A stretch of DNA of 64,000 bases from NCBI GenBank assembly GCA_016712625.1, contig JADJQQ010000001.1:1488001-1552000 (forward strand), in the 5' to 3' direction. The DNA is from Candidatus Competibacteraceae bacterium (GTDB lineage Bacteria; Pseudomonadota; Gammaproteobacteria; Competibacterales; Competibacteraceae). Positions 52,481 to 61,072 of the stretch are shown one piece after another (the first letter of the stretch is position 1; each line of letters begins with the position of its first letter). Position numbers and translations under genes: made by a program. Below the pieces are notes generated by a model that did not search any database, was not told where the DNA came from, and worked only from the letters and a program-made list of their open reading frames with translations.

Positions 52481-54811
52481 GTGCGTTCCGTACCCCGCTG
52501 GTTAATCCAAACGCTTTGGCTGGTGGTGGCGCTGGGTTGCGGCTGGATCGTGCTGGCGACGCCGATAGCCGCTGATCTAGCGCTGTTCGTGCCCCGCGCC
52601 GATCCGGTGGCGGAGCTCTTGTTGGAGCAGTTGCGCAATGGCCCCACCACCCGGTTGATCCTGATCGGCTTGGATGGCGATTCGGAAACCGCCCGCGCCG
52701 CCGCCAGCCGTCGGATGGCGGAGCGATTGCGGGGTAACGCCTTGTTTGCCCGTGTTGCCAACGGCGCGGATATGTTGCCTGACGCGGAATTGCGGGCGCT
52801 GTTCGCCCATCGTTATTTGCTGAGTCCTGGCCTTACCCCGGAACGCTTTACGGTGGAGCGGTTGCGAACCGCTTTGCAAGCGCGGTTGGCGGAGTTGCAG
52901 TCACCGCTGGCGGTGTTTCAAAAGCGCTGGCTGGCCAGTGATCCGACCGGCGAACTGATGCACCTGTTGCGGTTGTGGCAAGGTGGCATCCGCGAGCCAA
53001 CCAAGCGACTGGGGGTGTGGTTCTCGCCCGATGGCGCGCGCGCCCTGTTATTGGTTGAAACTCGCTCATCCGGTTACGATCTGATCGCCCAACGGCAGGC
53101 CGTGACCGCGATCCGCGATGCTTTTGCCGATGTCAGCCAAGGAACGGCGGTGCGCTTGGCCATGAGCGGCCCTGGCGTGTTGGCGACGCTGGCGGAGGAT
53201 CAGGTGCGCGCCAGCGCCGAATGGCTCAGCGTGCTCGCTTTCGGCGCGGTCGTGCTGATTCTGCTGCTGGTCTACCGTTCGACTCGGACAGTCTGGCTCG
53301 GCGCGTTGCCCATGCTGGCGGCGTTGCTAGTCGGCGCGGCGGCGGTGGGGCTGATATTTGGCAAAATCTATCTGATTACCTTTGCCTTTAGCATGACGCT
53401 GTTGGGCGAAACCTTGGATTATCCCACTTATGTCTTCAGCCACCGGCGAGCGGCCGAATCGGTGGCTGAAACCGTGCGGCAGTTGTGGCCGACCTTGCGG
53501 TTGTGCGTCGCGACCACGATGCTGGGTTGTTTGGCGATGCTGGACTCCGATTTTGCCGGCTTGAGCCAGCTGGGCGTTTTCACGATGGCCGGTATCGCCG
53601 CCGCGGTGGCGACCACTCGCTGGCTGCTGCCGACCTTGGTTGCTACCCATTGGACGCCGCCGCAACCCGCTGCCATCGGGCCGTGGGCGGATGCGCTGCT
53701 GCGACCGCGGCCGCGGCTGGCGCTGGTGTTGGGCAGCGGCGGGTTCGTGGTGCTGGCCGCCGTGCTGATTAAGGCCCCGCCTCTGTGGGAAAATGATCTG
53801 GCCGCGCTCAGCCCGGTGCCGCGTGAACTGGTGCGGCTAGACCAAGAATTGCGCAATGCTTCCGGCGCGCCGGAGATCGGCCATCTGATCATTGTGACCG
53901 CGCCCGATGCCGAAACTGCCTTGCGCCACAGCGAAACCGTGGGCGCTTATCTGGCGCGTCGCCAGGCGGAAGGTCTCCTGGCCGCTTACGATGGCGCGAT
54001 GCGCTACCTGCCGAGCGCGCAAAGCCAACAGCGGCGGCAGGCTGAATTGCCGGATGCGGCGACGCTGGCGGCCAATCTGAAGCTGGCCCTGGAAGGGTTG
54101 CCGTTCAAACCAGGGTTGTTCGCCCCGTTCCTCGACGCCATCGCCGCCGCGCGAACCGCCGCTCCGCTGCGACCGGTCGATCTGAGCGCGACGCTGTTGG
54201 GTGTGCGGGTCGGCACCCTGCTGTTCGCCGGCGAGCGCGGCTGGACCGCGTTATTGCCCTTGAGCGGCGTGCGGGATGCGCGGGCCGTGGCGGCGGAGCT
54301 GCCGCCATTGGAGAACGGTCAAGTTTATTATCTGGATTTGCGCGCCGAAACCAACCGGCTGGTGGCGGGCTTTCGGGAGGCGGCCCTGCAACGCTTGGCT
54401 TGGGGTGTTGCGCTGATCGTGGCGGTGGTTTGGGTCGGCTTGCGCTCTTGGCGGCGGGTGGCGGCGGCCTTGCTGCCGGTGCTGCTGGCGCTGATTTTCA
54501 CCGTCGCGGCGTTATTGGCGTTGGGGGAGCGGCTATCGCTGTTCCATCTGGTGTCTTTGCTGTTGGTGCTGGGCGTCGGGGTCGATTATGGCTTGTTTTT
54601 CAGCCGGCCTGGCGCTGATGCGGATTTGCGTCGGCGCACGCTGCACGCCTTGCTCGTCTGTTGTGGTTCGGCCTTGACAGTGTTTGGTATGCTCTCCATT
54701 TCGGCGCTACCGGCGCTCCGAGCCATCGGTTTGACCGTCGGCCTGGGCGTGGCCGCCAGTTTCATCGCCGCCCTCGTGGCGGCCCGACCCTTGTTGACCC
54801 GAATGAGCTGA
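52481..54811 (+). CDS. MMPL/RND-family exporter of the aryl-polyene cluster
   Basis: A 776-residue inner-membrane transporter with about twelve membrane segments in two halves: one at the N-terminus (WLIQTLWLVVALGCGWIVLA), a first block around VLAFGAVVLILLLVYRSTR and TFAFSMTLLGETLDYPTY, and a second near VSLLLVLGVGVDYGLFFSRP. Large periplasmic loops follow helices 1 and 7. MMPL proteins move lipids; in xanthomonadin clusters the equivalent (XanF-type) exports the pigment. GTG start at 52481 after a hairpin-containing gap. It is followed without a gap by the ketosynthase. Confidence 0.9.
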   Translation: MRSVPRWLIQTLWLVVALGCGWIVLATPIAADLALFVPRADPVAELLLEQLRNGPTTRLILIGLDGDSETARAAASRRMAERLRGNALFARVANGADMLPDAELRALFAHRYLLSPGLTPERFTVERLRTALQARLAELQSPLAVFQKRWLASDPTGELMHLLRLWQGGIREPTKRLGVWFSPDGARALLLVETRSSGYDLIAQRQAVTAIRDAFADVSQGTAVRLAMSGPGVLATLAEDQVRASAEWLSVLAFGAVVLILLLVYRSTRTVWLGALPMLAALLVGAAAVGLIFGKIYLITFAFSMTLLGETLDYPTYVFSHRRAAESVAETVRQLWPTLRLCVATTMLGCLAMLDSDFAGLSQLGVFTMAGIAAAVATTRWLLPTLVATHWTPPQPAAIGPWADALLRPRPRLALVLGSGGFVVLAAVLIKAPPLWENDLAALSPVPRELVRLDQELRNASGAPEIGHLIIVTAPDAETALRHSETVGAYLARRQAEGLLAAYDGAMRYLPSAQSQQRRQAELPDAATLAANLKLALEGLPFKPGLFAPFLDAIAAARTAAPLRPVDLSATLLGVRVGTLLFAGERGWTALLPLSGVRDARAVAAELPPLENGQVYYLDLRAETNRLVAGFREAALQRLAWGVALIVAVVWVGLRSWRRVAAALLPVLLALIFTVAALLALGERLSLFHLVSLLLVLGVGVDYGLFFSRPGADADLRRRTLHALLVCCGSALTVFGMLSISALPALRAIGLTVGLGVAASFIAALVAARPLLTRMS

Positions 54812-56012
54812 ATGATGGCCATTGATCCTGTTGCAATTACCGCCCGCGCCGCGATCAACGCCTTGGGGCGCGGTGTTTCCTGCTCGCTGGCGGCGTTACG
54901 GCGCGGTGAAACCGGATTACGGCCTTGTGATTTCGAGGATGCCGTGTTAGAGACCTGGATCGGACGGGTGGCCGGGCTGGAAGACGAGCCGTTGACGGGT
55001 GAATTTGCGCCGTTTGATTGCCGCAACAACCGACTGGCCCGGTTGGGTTTAGAGCAAGATGGGTTCGCCTTGGCGGTCAGGGGAAGCAAAGACGCGCTAC
55101 GGCGCTGACCGGATCGGCGTCTTTGTCGGCACCAGCACTTCCGGCATCGGCGCGACCGAACACGCCTATCGCCAGCGCGATCCGCTAACCGGCAAGCTGC
55201 CGGCCAGCTTCGATTACCGCCACACCCACAATGTCTTTTCCGTGGCCGATTTCACCCGGCAATGGTTGGGATTGACCGGGGTGGCGCTGGCGATTTCCAC
55301 GGCGTGTTCATCCAGCGCCAAAGCGTTCGCTTCGGCTTGGCGGCACATGCGGGCAGGGTTTTGCGATGCCGCCGTGGTTGGCGGGGTGGATAGCCTGTGT
55401 CTGACGACGCTGTACGGCTTCAACGCGCTGGGGCTGGCTTCTTCGCGGCCATGCCGGCCGTGGGATATCGAACGCGACGGCTTGACGGTCGGCGAAGCCG
55501 CCGGTTTCGTGTTGCTGGAATGGGCCAAACCCGAAGACCAGCGCGTGTTGTTGCTAGGTTACGGTGAGAGCAGCGACGCCCACCACATGACTGCCGCTCA
55601 TCCCGAAGGGGCGGGGGCGGCGCTGGCGATGCAACAGGCGCTGGCGCGGGCGGCGGTCGCGCCGGAACAGGTGGATTACATCAATCTGCATGGTACCGCC
55701 ACCCCGTTAAACGACGCCGCCGAGGATCGGGCGGTGCTACGGGTGTTCGGGCCAGCGACGCCGTGCAGTTCCACCAAGGGTTGGACCGGCCACACCTTGG
55801 GCGCGGCGGGCATCACCGAGGCGATCTTCGTCGCGCTGTGCCTGGAGCACGGGCTGATTCCCGGCATCCTCAACACCCACCAGCGCGATCCCGCGCTCGG
55901 CGCGGGCGTGGTGCTGGAGAATCAGGAACGCCCGTTGCGATTGGCGCTGAGCAACTCCTTCGGCTTTGGCGGCACCAATTGTAGCCTGCTGTTCGGGCGG
56001 AGCAGCGCATGA
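54812..56012 (+). CDS. beta-ketoacyl-ACP synthase of the polyene pathway (ApeO-like), apparent one-base frameshift
   Basis: The chain-extending ketosynthase. The active Cys is in ISTACSSSAKAFASA, the two His in NLHGTATPLND and GWTGHTLGAAG, and the end is NSFGFGGTNCSLLF. The reading frame breaks at the GGGG of 55080-55083: NNRLARLGLEQDGFALAVR continues as EAKTRYGADRIGVFVGTSTS only with one G fewer. The corrected protein has 399 residues, the normal length. As all active-site residues are intact, sequencing error is likely. It overlaps the second small ketosynthase-like gene by 4 bases (ATGA), with which it probably pairs. Confidence 0.88.
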
Positions 56013-56800
56013 AGCCGCTCGCCGTTGAAAGCATCGGCCTGCTCGCGCCGGGCCTGTCAGGCTGGGCCGCCAGTCGGGAAGTGCTGATTGGCGCGCGGGC
56101 GCATGCGGCGGAGCCGCTGCCGGTCGCCATCGCCACCTTATTGCCGGCCAACGAGCGGCGGCGCACGACCGTCACCATTAAGCTGGCCTTGCAGGTGGCG
56201 CAAGAGGCGATGGCCGAGGCGGCGGGCGATGCTCGAACCGTGTCCGCGGTGTTTGCCTCTTCCGGCGGCGATAGCGAGATACTCGATAAAATTTGCACAG
56301 CGCTGACGCAACCCGACCGGCCGGTGTCACCGACCCATTTTCATCAGTCGGTGCATAACACGCCGGCGGGCTACTGGTCGATTGCCACAAGTTGCCGGCA
56401 GCCCTCGCTGAGTCTTTCCGCGTATGATCACAGTTTTGCCACCGGTTTATCGGAAGCGGCGGCGCTGGCGTGGGCCGAAGCCGCCCAAGTGCTGTTGGTC
56501 GCCTACGATTTACCTTTGCCTTTCCCCTTAGCGGAGCGACGCCACATCGTTGCTCCCTTTGCCGTGGCTCTGCTGCTAAATCCGGTTTCCACCGAACGAC
56601 GCCAAGCGCTGATCCGCTTGCGGCGGCTACCCGCTGGACCGGTGGATCGGTTGGATGATCCGGGCTTGGAGCGATTGCGCGCCGACAATCCCGCCGCGCG
56701 CGGCTTGCCGTTATTGTGCGCTATCGCTCGCCGCGCGGCGGGGTTAGTGATGCTGCCAGCCGGTGAGGATGCGGCCTTGCAGGTGGAGGTCGAAAGGTGA
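56009..56800 (+). CDS. small ketosynthase-like protein, ApeC/chain-length-factor type (second copy)
   Basis: Another 263-residue half-ketosynthase, clearly similar to the one at 50605 over its whole length: RRTTVTIKLALQVAQEAM, SAVFASSGGDSEILDKIC, HQSVHNTPAGYWSIATSC and LRADNPAARGLPLLCAIA align without gaps by eye. There is no active-site Cys. It is coupled by ATGA to the ketosynthase and by GTGA to the reductase, so this copy is the more likely direct partner of the ketosynthase. Confidence 0.82.
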   Translation: MKPLAVESIGLLAPGLSGWAASREVLIGARAHAAEPLPVAIATLLPANERRRTTVTIKLALQVAQEAMAEAAGDARTVSAVFASSGGDSEILDKICTALTQPDRPVSPTHFHQSVHNTPAGYWSIATSCRQPSLSLSAYDHSFATGLSEAAALAWAEAAQVLLVAYDLPLPFPLAERRHIVAPFAVALLLNPVSTERRQALIRLRRLPAGPVDRLDDPGLERLRADNPAARGLPLLCAIARRAAGLVMLPAGEDAALQVEVER

Positions 56801-57516
56801 AGCGGGCCTTGGTGACCGGTGGCAGCGGTGATATCGGCGGCGCGATTTGCCAGCGTCTGGCGCGCGATGGCATGCAGGTAATTGTCCACGCCTACCGCCG
56901 TCCCGAACGGGCGGCGGCTGTTGTCGAGGCGATTCGGTCAGCGGGTGGCGCGGCGACAGTGGTCGTTTTCGATGTCGCCGACCCCGCGCAGACTCAGCAC
57001 CGCTTGGCGGAACTGCTCGTTGATGGACCAATTCAGGTGCTGATCAATAACGCCGGCTTTCACGACGATGCACCAATGGCCGGGATGTCGTTGCACCAGT
57101 GGCGGCGGGTGATCGACGGCTGTCTGAATAGCTTTTTCAATGTGACTCAACCGCTACTGTTGCCGATGATCGGCACGCGCTGGGGCCGGATCGTCAATAT
57201 TTCCTCCTTGGCCGGCGTGACCGGCAATCGCGGCCAGACCAACTATGCCGCCGCCAAGGCTGGCTTGCACGGGGCCACCAAGGCGCTAGCCTTGGAACTG
57301 GCCTCGCGCGGCATAACGGTCAATGCGGTCGCGCCGGGAATTATCGCTGGCGCTGCCACTGAAGCGGCGTTCAATGCGACCGCCATTAAGACGCTGGTTC
57401 CGGCGCGGCGGGCGGGAACAGCCGCCGAAGTAGCCGATTTGGTCGGCTTTTTGGCCTCGGCGGAAGCGGCTTATCTGACTGGCCAAATCATCAATCTCAA
57501 CGGGGGCGTCATCTGA
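56797..57516 (+). CDS. 3-oxoacyl-ACP reductase of the polyene pathway (FabG/ApeQ-like)
   Basis: A 239-residue short-chain dehydrogenase. It has the cofactor loop TGGSGDIGGAI, the NNAG motif in VLINNAGFHDD, the catalytic Ser in VNISSLAGVTG and YxxxK in TNYAAAKAGLHGATKALALE. It would reduce the 3-ketoacyl-ACP with NADPH. GTG start in a GTGA overlap with the previous gene. Length and motifs are normal. Confidence 0.93.
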   Translation: MKRALVTGGSGDIGGAICQRLARDGMQVIVHAYRRPERAAAVVEAIRSAGGAATVVVFDVADPAQTQHRLAELLVDGPIQVLINNAGFHDDAPMAGMSLHQWRRVIDGCLNSFFNVTQPLLLPMIGTRWGRIVNISSLAGVTGNRGQTNYAAAKAGLHGATKALALELASRGITVNAVAPGIIAGAATEAAFNATAIKTLVPARRAGTAAEVADLVGFLASAEAAYLTGQIINLNGGVI

Positions 57517-57539
57517 ACACGGCTGGGGCGCCTATCGCG

Positions 57540-58310
57540 GTGGTTATCCCCGCTTACAACGAAATCGCCACCATTGCCGATATTGTCCGCCGCGCCCGTC
57601 AGCAAATCGAACCGGTGCTGGTGGTGGACGATGGCTCCAGCGACGACACCGCCAGTCAGGCCGAAGCGGCGGGCGCGACGGTGTTGCGACAGCCGCGCAA
57701 TCAGGGTAAGGGCTTGAGCCTGTGGCGCGGGATGCGGCATGCGGTCGGGCAGGGCGCGGAAGCGGTGATCACCTTGGATGCCGATGGCCAGCACCGGCCG
57801 GAAGATATTCCGAAGCTGGTGGCGGCTTATCGACGTTGGCCGAAGCACCTGATTATCGCCGCCCGGCTGGAGCATCGCGAAGCCGCTCCACCCTTGCGAC
57901 GTTTCGCCAACAGCATGGCGGATTTCTGGGTGTCCTGGGCGGCGGGCTGCCCGATCGCGGATACCCAATCGGGATTCCGATTGTATCCGGCTGATTTGCT
58001 GCTAGCGGTGGATTTTCCGCAAGGCGGTTGCCTTGGCTTCGCCTTTGAAAGCGCGCTCCTGATTCAGGCCGGTCGCCAGCACAGTTACCCTCAAGTCGTC
58101 GCCATTGAAACCATCTATCAGGCTGAGGCGCGTCCCAGCCATTACCGGCCGTGGCGGGATACGCAACGGATCGTGCGGCTGGTCGCATGGTCGCTATTCA
58201 GGCGGGGGATGTATCCGCTCGGCTTGCTGCGTTCCCTGGGGCTGCTATCATTACCGACAGATCATCATGAATGCTTGTTGAAACAAAAAGATAGTGGGGG
58301 TGAAAGATGA
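57540..58310 (+). CDS. family 2 glycosyltransferase, dolichyl-phosphate-mannose-synthase type
   Basis: A 256-residue GT2 enzyme: VVIPAYNEIATIADIVRRAR, VLVVDDGSSDDTA, the metal site ITLDADGQHRPED and the acceptor region SGFRLYPADL. No membrane segment is obvious. It would transfer a sugar to the polyene or its carrier. Start taken at the GTG at 57540; the true start may be up to nine codons earlier. It overlaps the lipoprotein gene by 4 bases (ATGA). Confidence 0.85.
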   Translation: MVIPAYNEIATIADIVRRARQQIEPVLVVDDGSSDDTASQAEAAGATVLRQPRNQGKGLSLWRGMRHAVGQGAEAVITLDADGQHRPEDIPKLVAAYRRWPKHLIIAARLEHREAAPPLRRFANSMADFWVSWAAGCPIADTQSGFRLYPADLLLAVDFPQGGCLGFAFESALLIQAGRQHSYPQVVAIETIYQAEARPSHYRPWRDTQRIVRLVAWSLFRRGMYPLGLLRSLGLLSLPTDHHECLLKQKDSGGER

Positions 58311-58696
58311 AGCTGAAAATACTGTTTCCAGCTGTTGCCATGCTGGCTCTGGTGATAGTGGGCTGCCGAAGCAATCCGATTTATAACGTCAACGGCGCGC
58401 CAGTCACCACCAGTACGCGAAATTATTCGATGAGCGATGTGCGCGGCGCCATCTTGCAAGCGGGCGCCGCGCTCGGCTGGCAGATGGAAGTGGCCAGACC
58501 GGGATTGATCGTGGGGACGCTCCGCGTGCGCGAGCACATGGCGCGGGTGGAAATTCCTTATGACCGGCGCAACTACAGCGTCCTTTATCGAGACAGTAAC
58601 AACCTCGATTACGATGGCGCTAGCATTCATAGCAATTACAATGGTTGGATTGAGAATCTGCGAAATGAGATTAATGTCCGATTGAGTCAATTGTAA
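58307..58696 (+). CDS. small lipoprotein of the polyene operon
   Basis: A 129-residue lipoprotein: signal sequence MKLKILFPAVAMLALVIVGC with a lipobox ending at the Cys, then a domain with YNVNGAPVTT, ILQAGAALGWQMEVARPGLI and VEIPYDRRNYSVLYRDSNNL. Small lipoproteins of this kind occur at the end of polyene clusters, where they may hold the product at the outer membrane. The start overlaps the glycosyltransferase stop. Function unproven. Confidence 0.8.
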   Translation: MKLKILFPAVAMLALVIVGCRSNPIYNVNGAPVTTSTRNYSMSDVRGAILQAGAALGWQMEVARPGLIVGTLRVREHMARVEIPYDRRNYSVLYRDSNNLDYDGASIHSNYNGWIENLRNEINVRLSQL

Positions 58697-58714
58697 TTTT
58701 TGATCGGTGATTGA

Positions 58715-59938
58715 TTGTTGGGGGCCTTGAAAAAACTTGGCCCTCGGTCTTACTTGATTGTCGATCCGACCATGCGCAACCGGGTTTTATTCAATCCTTG
58801 CCGCGTTCCCATTCCTGTCGCTTTGCTCGATAGCCCTTGGGTGCGGCACGCATGGTCTGGCATTGATCCAGCCCAAGTGTGGGATAGCCACGTTCATCTG
58901 GCTGGTTTGGGCGATGGCGGCAGTGGTATTGAAATTGGACGCCAACTGTCGTCGCTGCGGCATCCTCTGCATTACGCTCAACGCCTGTTTTATCTGAACG
59001 CCAGTGGCGCCCACCGCGCGCCGGGACAGGTCGATGCGACTTATGCCGGGCGATTATTGAGCCTATGCGATGCGATGCCGGCCGGTTTCAAAGCGTTGTT
59101 GTTTGCATTCGACCGCTTCCATGATGAAGCGGGTCAAGCCAATCGAGAACGAACCGCTTTTTATATACCCAATGAGTGGGCGGCTCGGCTGGCGGCGGCT
59201 TTTCCGGCCCGCTTTGAATGGGCGGCTTCGATCCATCCTTATCGGCCGGACGCCATCGATGTGCTAGAGGCGGTGGTAAGGCGCGGAGCGCGAGCGCTCA
59301 AATGGTTGCCGGCGGCGATGGGGATGGACCCCGCTTCGGCGCGGTGTGAAGCATTTTATCGGGCGCTGGCCGCGCATCGGTTGCCGTTGATCGTCCATTG
59401 CGGCGAGGAAAAGGCCGTGCGGGGCGGCCACACGGAGCATTTGGGAAATCCGCTGCGGCTGCGACGCGCTTTGGATGCGGGGGTGCGCGTGGTTGTCGCC
59501 CATTGTGCGTCGCTGGGCAAGGATGTCGACCTGGACCAGGGCGAGCATGGCCCGCGCCGAGCCAGCTTTGAATTGCTGTTGCGCCTTTTCGCCGAAGCTC
59601 AGGCCGATGGCAAGCTTTATGGCGATATTTCCGCGATTACCCAATGCAACCGCAATGTAGCCGTCATTCGCACCTTGTTGGAGCGGGATGATCTGCATGA
59701 TCGCCTGTTGCAAGGCTCGGACTATCCGTTGCCCGGCGTTCTACCGCTGACTTGGCCCTCGGCTTTGGCTCGAAACGGGTTGCTGCCCGCCGATGCCGTC
59801 CCCGACCTGTGCTCCTTGCGCGAACATAATCCGCTGCTATTTGACTTTACGCTGAAACGCCTGCTGTCTTGGCAAGGCCGTGCTTTTCCTGTGGCAGTAT
59901 TTCATACCCGATTCTTTTTTCAAAAATCAGGCGTATAA
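58715..59938 (+). CDS. TIM-barrel metal-dependent hydrolase (amidohydrolase superfamily)
   Basis: A 407-residue protein of the amidohydrolase_2 type: the metal His pair in WDSHVHLAG, an active-site Lys in ALKWLPAAMGMDP, LPLIVHCGEEKA, VVVAHCASLG and the final Asp in LLQGSDYPLPGVL. Family members hydrolyse or decarboxylate small cyclic substrates. It begins 18 bases after the lipoprotein and may be the last gene of the polyene operon, though its reaction is unknown. Start is uncertain: a TTG at 58715 gives 407 residues, an ATG at 58772 gives 388. Confidence 0.78.
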   Translation: MLGALKKLGPRSYLIVDPTMRNRVLFNPCRVPIPVALLDSPWVRHAWSGIDPAQVWDSHVHLAGLGDGGSGIEIGRQLSSLRHPLHYAQRLFYLNASGAHRAPGQVDATYAGRLLSLCDAMPAGFKALLFAFDRFHDEAGQANRERTAFYIPNEWAARLAAAFPARFEWAASIHPYRPDAIDVLEAVVRRGARALKWLPAAMGMDPASARCEAFYRALAAHRLPLIVHCGEEKAVRGGHTEHLGNPLRLRRALDAGVRVVVAHCASLGKDVDLDQGEHGPRRASFELLLRLFAEAQADGKLYGDISAITQCNRNVAVIRTLLERDDLHDRLLQGSDYPLPGVLPLTWPSALARNGLLPADAVPDLCSLREHNPLLFDFTLKRLLSWQGRAFPVAVFHTRFFFQKSGV

Positions 59939-60244
59939 AAGCTGCTTAATTATTGTGCAAAGGACCTCCCTAGTAGTGTTTTGACCTGAGTCGATTTCTC
60001 AAATTTTGTCAACTATTTTAAATCGGGTTGGCTCTGCCAATATTATCTTAAATATTGAGGGAGAAATAGAATAAAGTACGCTCCGCTCATTGACTCAACA
60101 AATCGCTTATTGTATATAAAGAAAACTCAAAAATGATTAAAAACTTAATATCTTTATGGTTTATTGATGTTGAGTATTTTTCTTTTTTGATTTGAAAATA
60201 GCACATGCTTACTTTTTTATTGATCTTTTTAGAAGGCAATTAAT
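59939..60244. other. AT-rich intergenic region
   Basis: About 300 bases, far richer in A and T than the genes on both sides, with no reading frame of note. It lies after the polyene operon and before the secreted protein and probably holds the promoter of the latter. I see no clear terminator or RNA gene in it. Confidence 0.5.
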
Positions 60245-60994
60245 ATGGAATTGAAAATAACAACTCTTTTTTGCAAAGCCGCCTTGATTTCTTTACTGGC
60301 TATTCCTGTGCTGGGACATGCCCAAAAAGCCTATGATAGCCCTGATGCCGCGCCAGAAGAACTTGATCCAATGGTGGCGACGACGCCAAGAATGTACCTG
60401 GAACGATCTACCGTGCTTTCATTCGACCGGCAATTTCGGGCGTACCGGGTGCCTACCGTCGATGCCAATGGTGTGGTAAGGTATTTGGATATTACAGTAA
60501 CGCTAACCCCAGGGGCTACTGGCATACCCGCAGCTACCGCCGCAGTATCTTCAGTGTTATCACCCAATATAGTATCCAACGCGATTGTGCCTGGGACTTA
60601 TAAATATCTTCCTGTTACTGCCACTAATGTCGATAGCTGTGTTGTGAGTAATGTTGCTCTGACTGGCGGCCGCTCGCAAAGCTTCTTTAGTTGCGCGGAT
60701 AACGGGAGAGTGATGGAAATGAGCGTAGCAACTGGCCCAATTACCGCAGGGCACCCTTTTTTAACTGAGCTCCAATATGCTAACGCGCACACCCGGTCAG
60801 ATGCTGCTAATTATTTTTGGGGCAAAGTGACAGCGAGTGATTCTACTCGATATTTAGGCTCATGCGGTTTTTATTATGAGGATATTGTGGGTATTAAACA
60901 GGTTAATAATCAAATTATTATTTATAATTTCGATAATGGTTCGAACTCGGCAGGGAATGGTGTCGATTGTAGCGTGACTTTGCTCAGGCAATAA
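60245..60994 (+). CDS. secreted protein of unknown function
   Basis: A 249-residue protein with a signal peptide (LFCKAALISLLAIPVLGHA before QKAYDSP). The mature part is rich in Thr, Val, Ala and Ser and mostly beta-like, with four Cys that could form disulfides. No family is recognised. Its codon use is AT-richer than its neighbours, and it stands between an AT-rich promoter region and a strong terminator, which suggests a separately acquired single-gene unit. AAGG precedes the ATG by about 8 bases. Confidence 0.6.
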   Translation: MELKITTLFCKAALISLLAIPVLGHAQKAYDSPDAAPEELDPMVATTPRMYLERSTVLSFDRQFRAYRVPTVDANGVVRYLDITVTLTPGATGIPAATAAVSSVLSPNIVSNAIVPGTYKYLPVTATNVDSCVVSNVALTGGRSQSFFSCADNGRVMEMSVATGPITAGHPFLTELQYANAHTRSDAANYFWGKVTASDSTRYLGSCGFYYEDIVGIKQVNNQIIIYNFDNGSNSAGNGVDCSVTLLRQ

Positions 60995-61021
60995 ATCTAA
61001 GCCTGTATAGGCTAATTATTG

Positions 61022-61053
61022 AACCCTCTTTTATTTATAAAAGAGGGTTTTTT
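61022..61053 (+). terminator. rho-independent terminator after the secreted protein gene
   Basis: AACCCTCTTTTA TTTA TAAAAGAGGGTT is a perfect twelve-pair stem with a four-base loop, continuing into six T on the plus strand. It also lies just past the end of the convergent aas gene, but the minus-strand side lacks a T run. Confidence 0.92.
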
Positions 61054-61072
61054 ATAGGTCTCATTATAGTGA

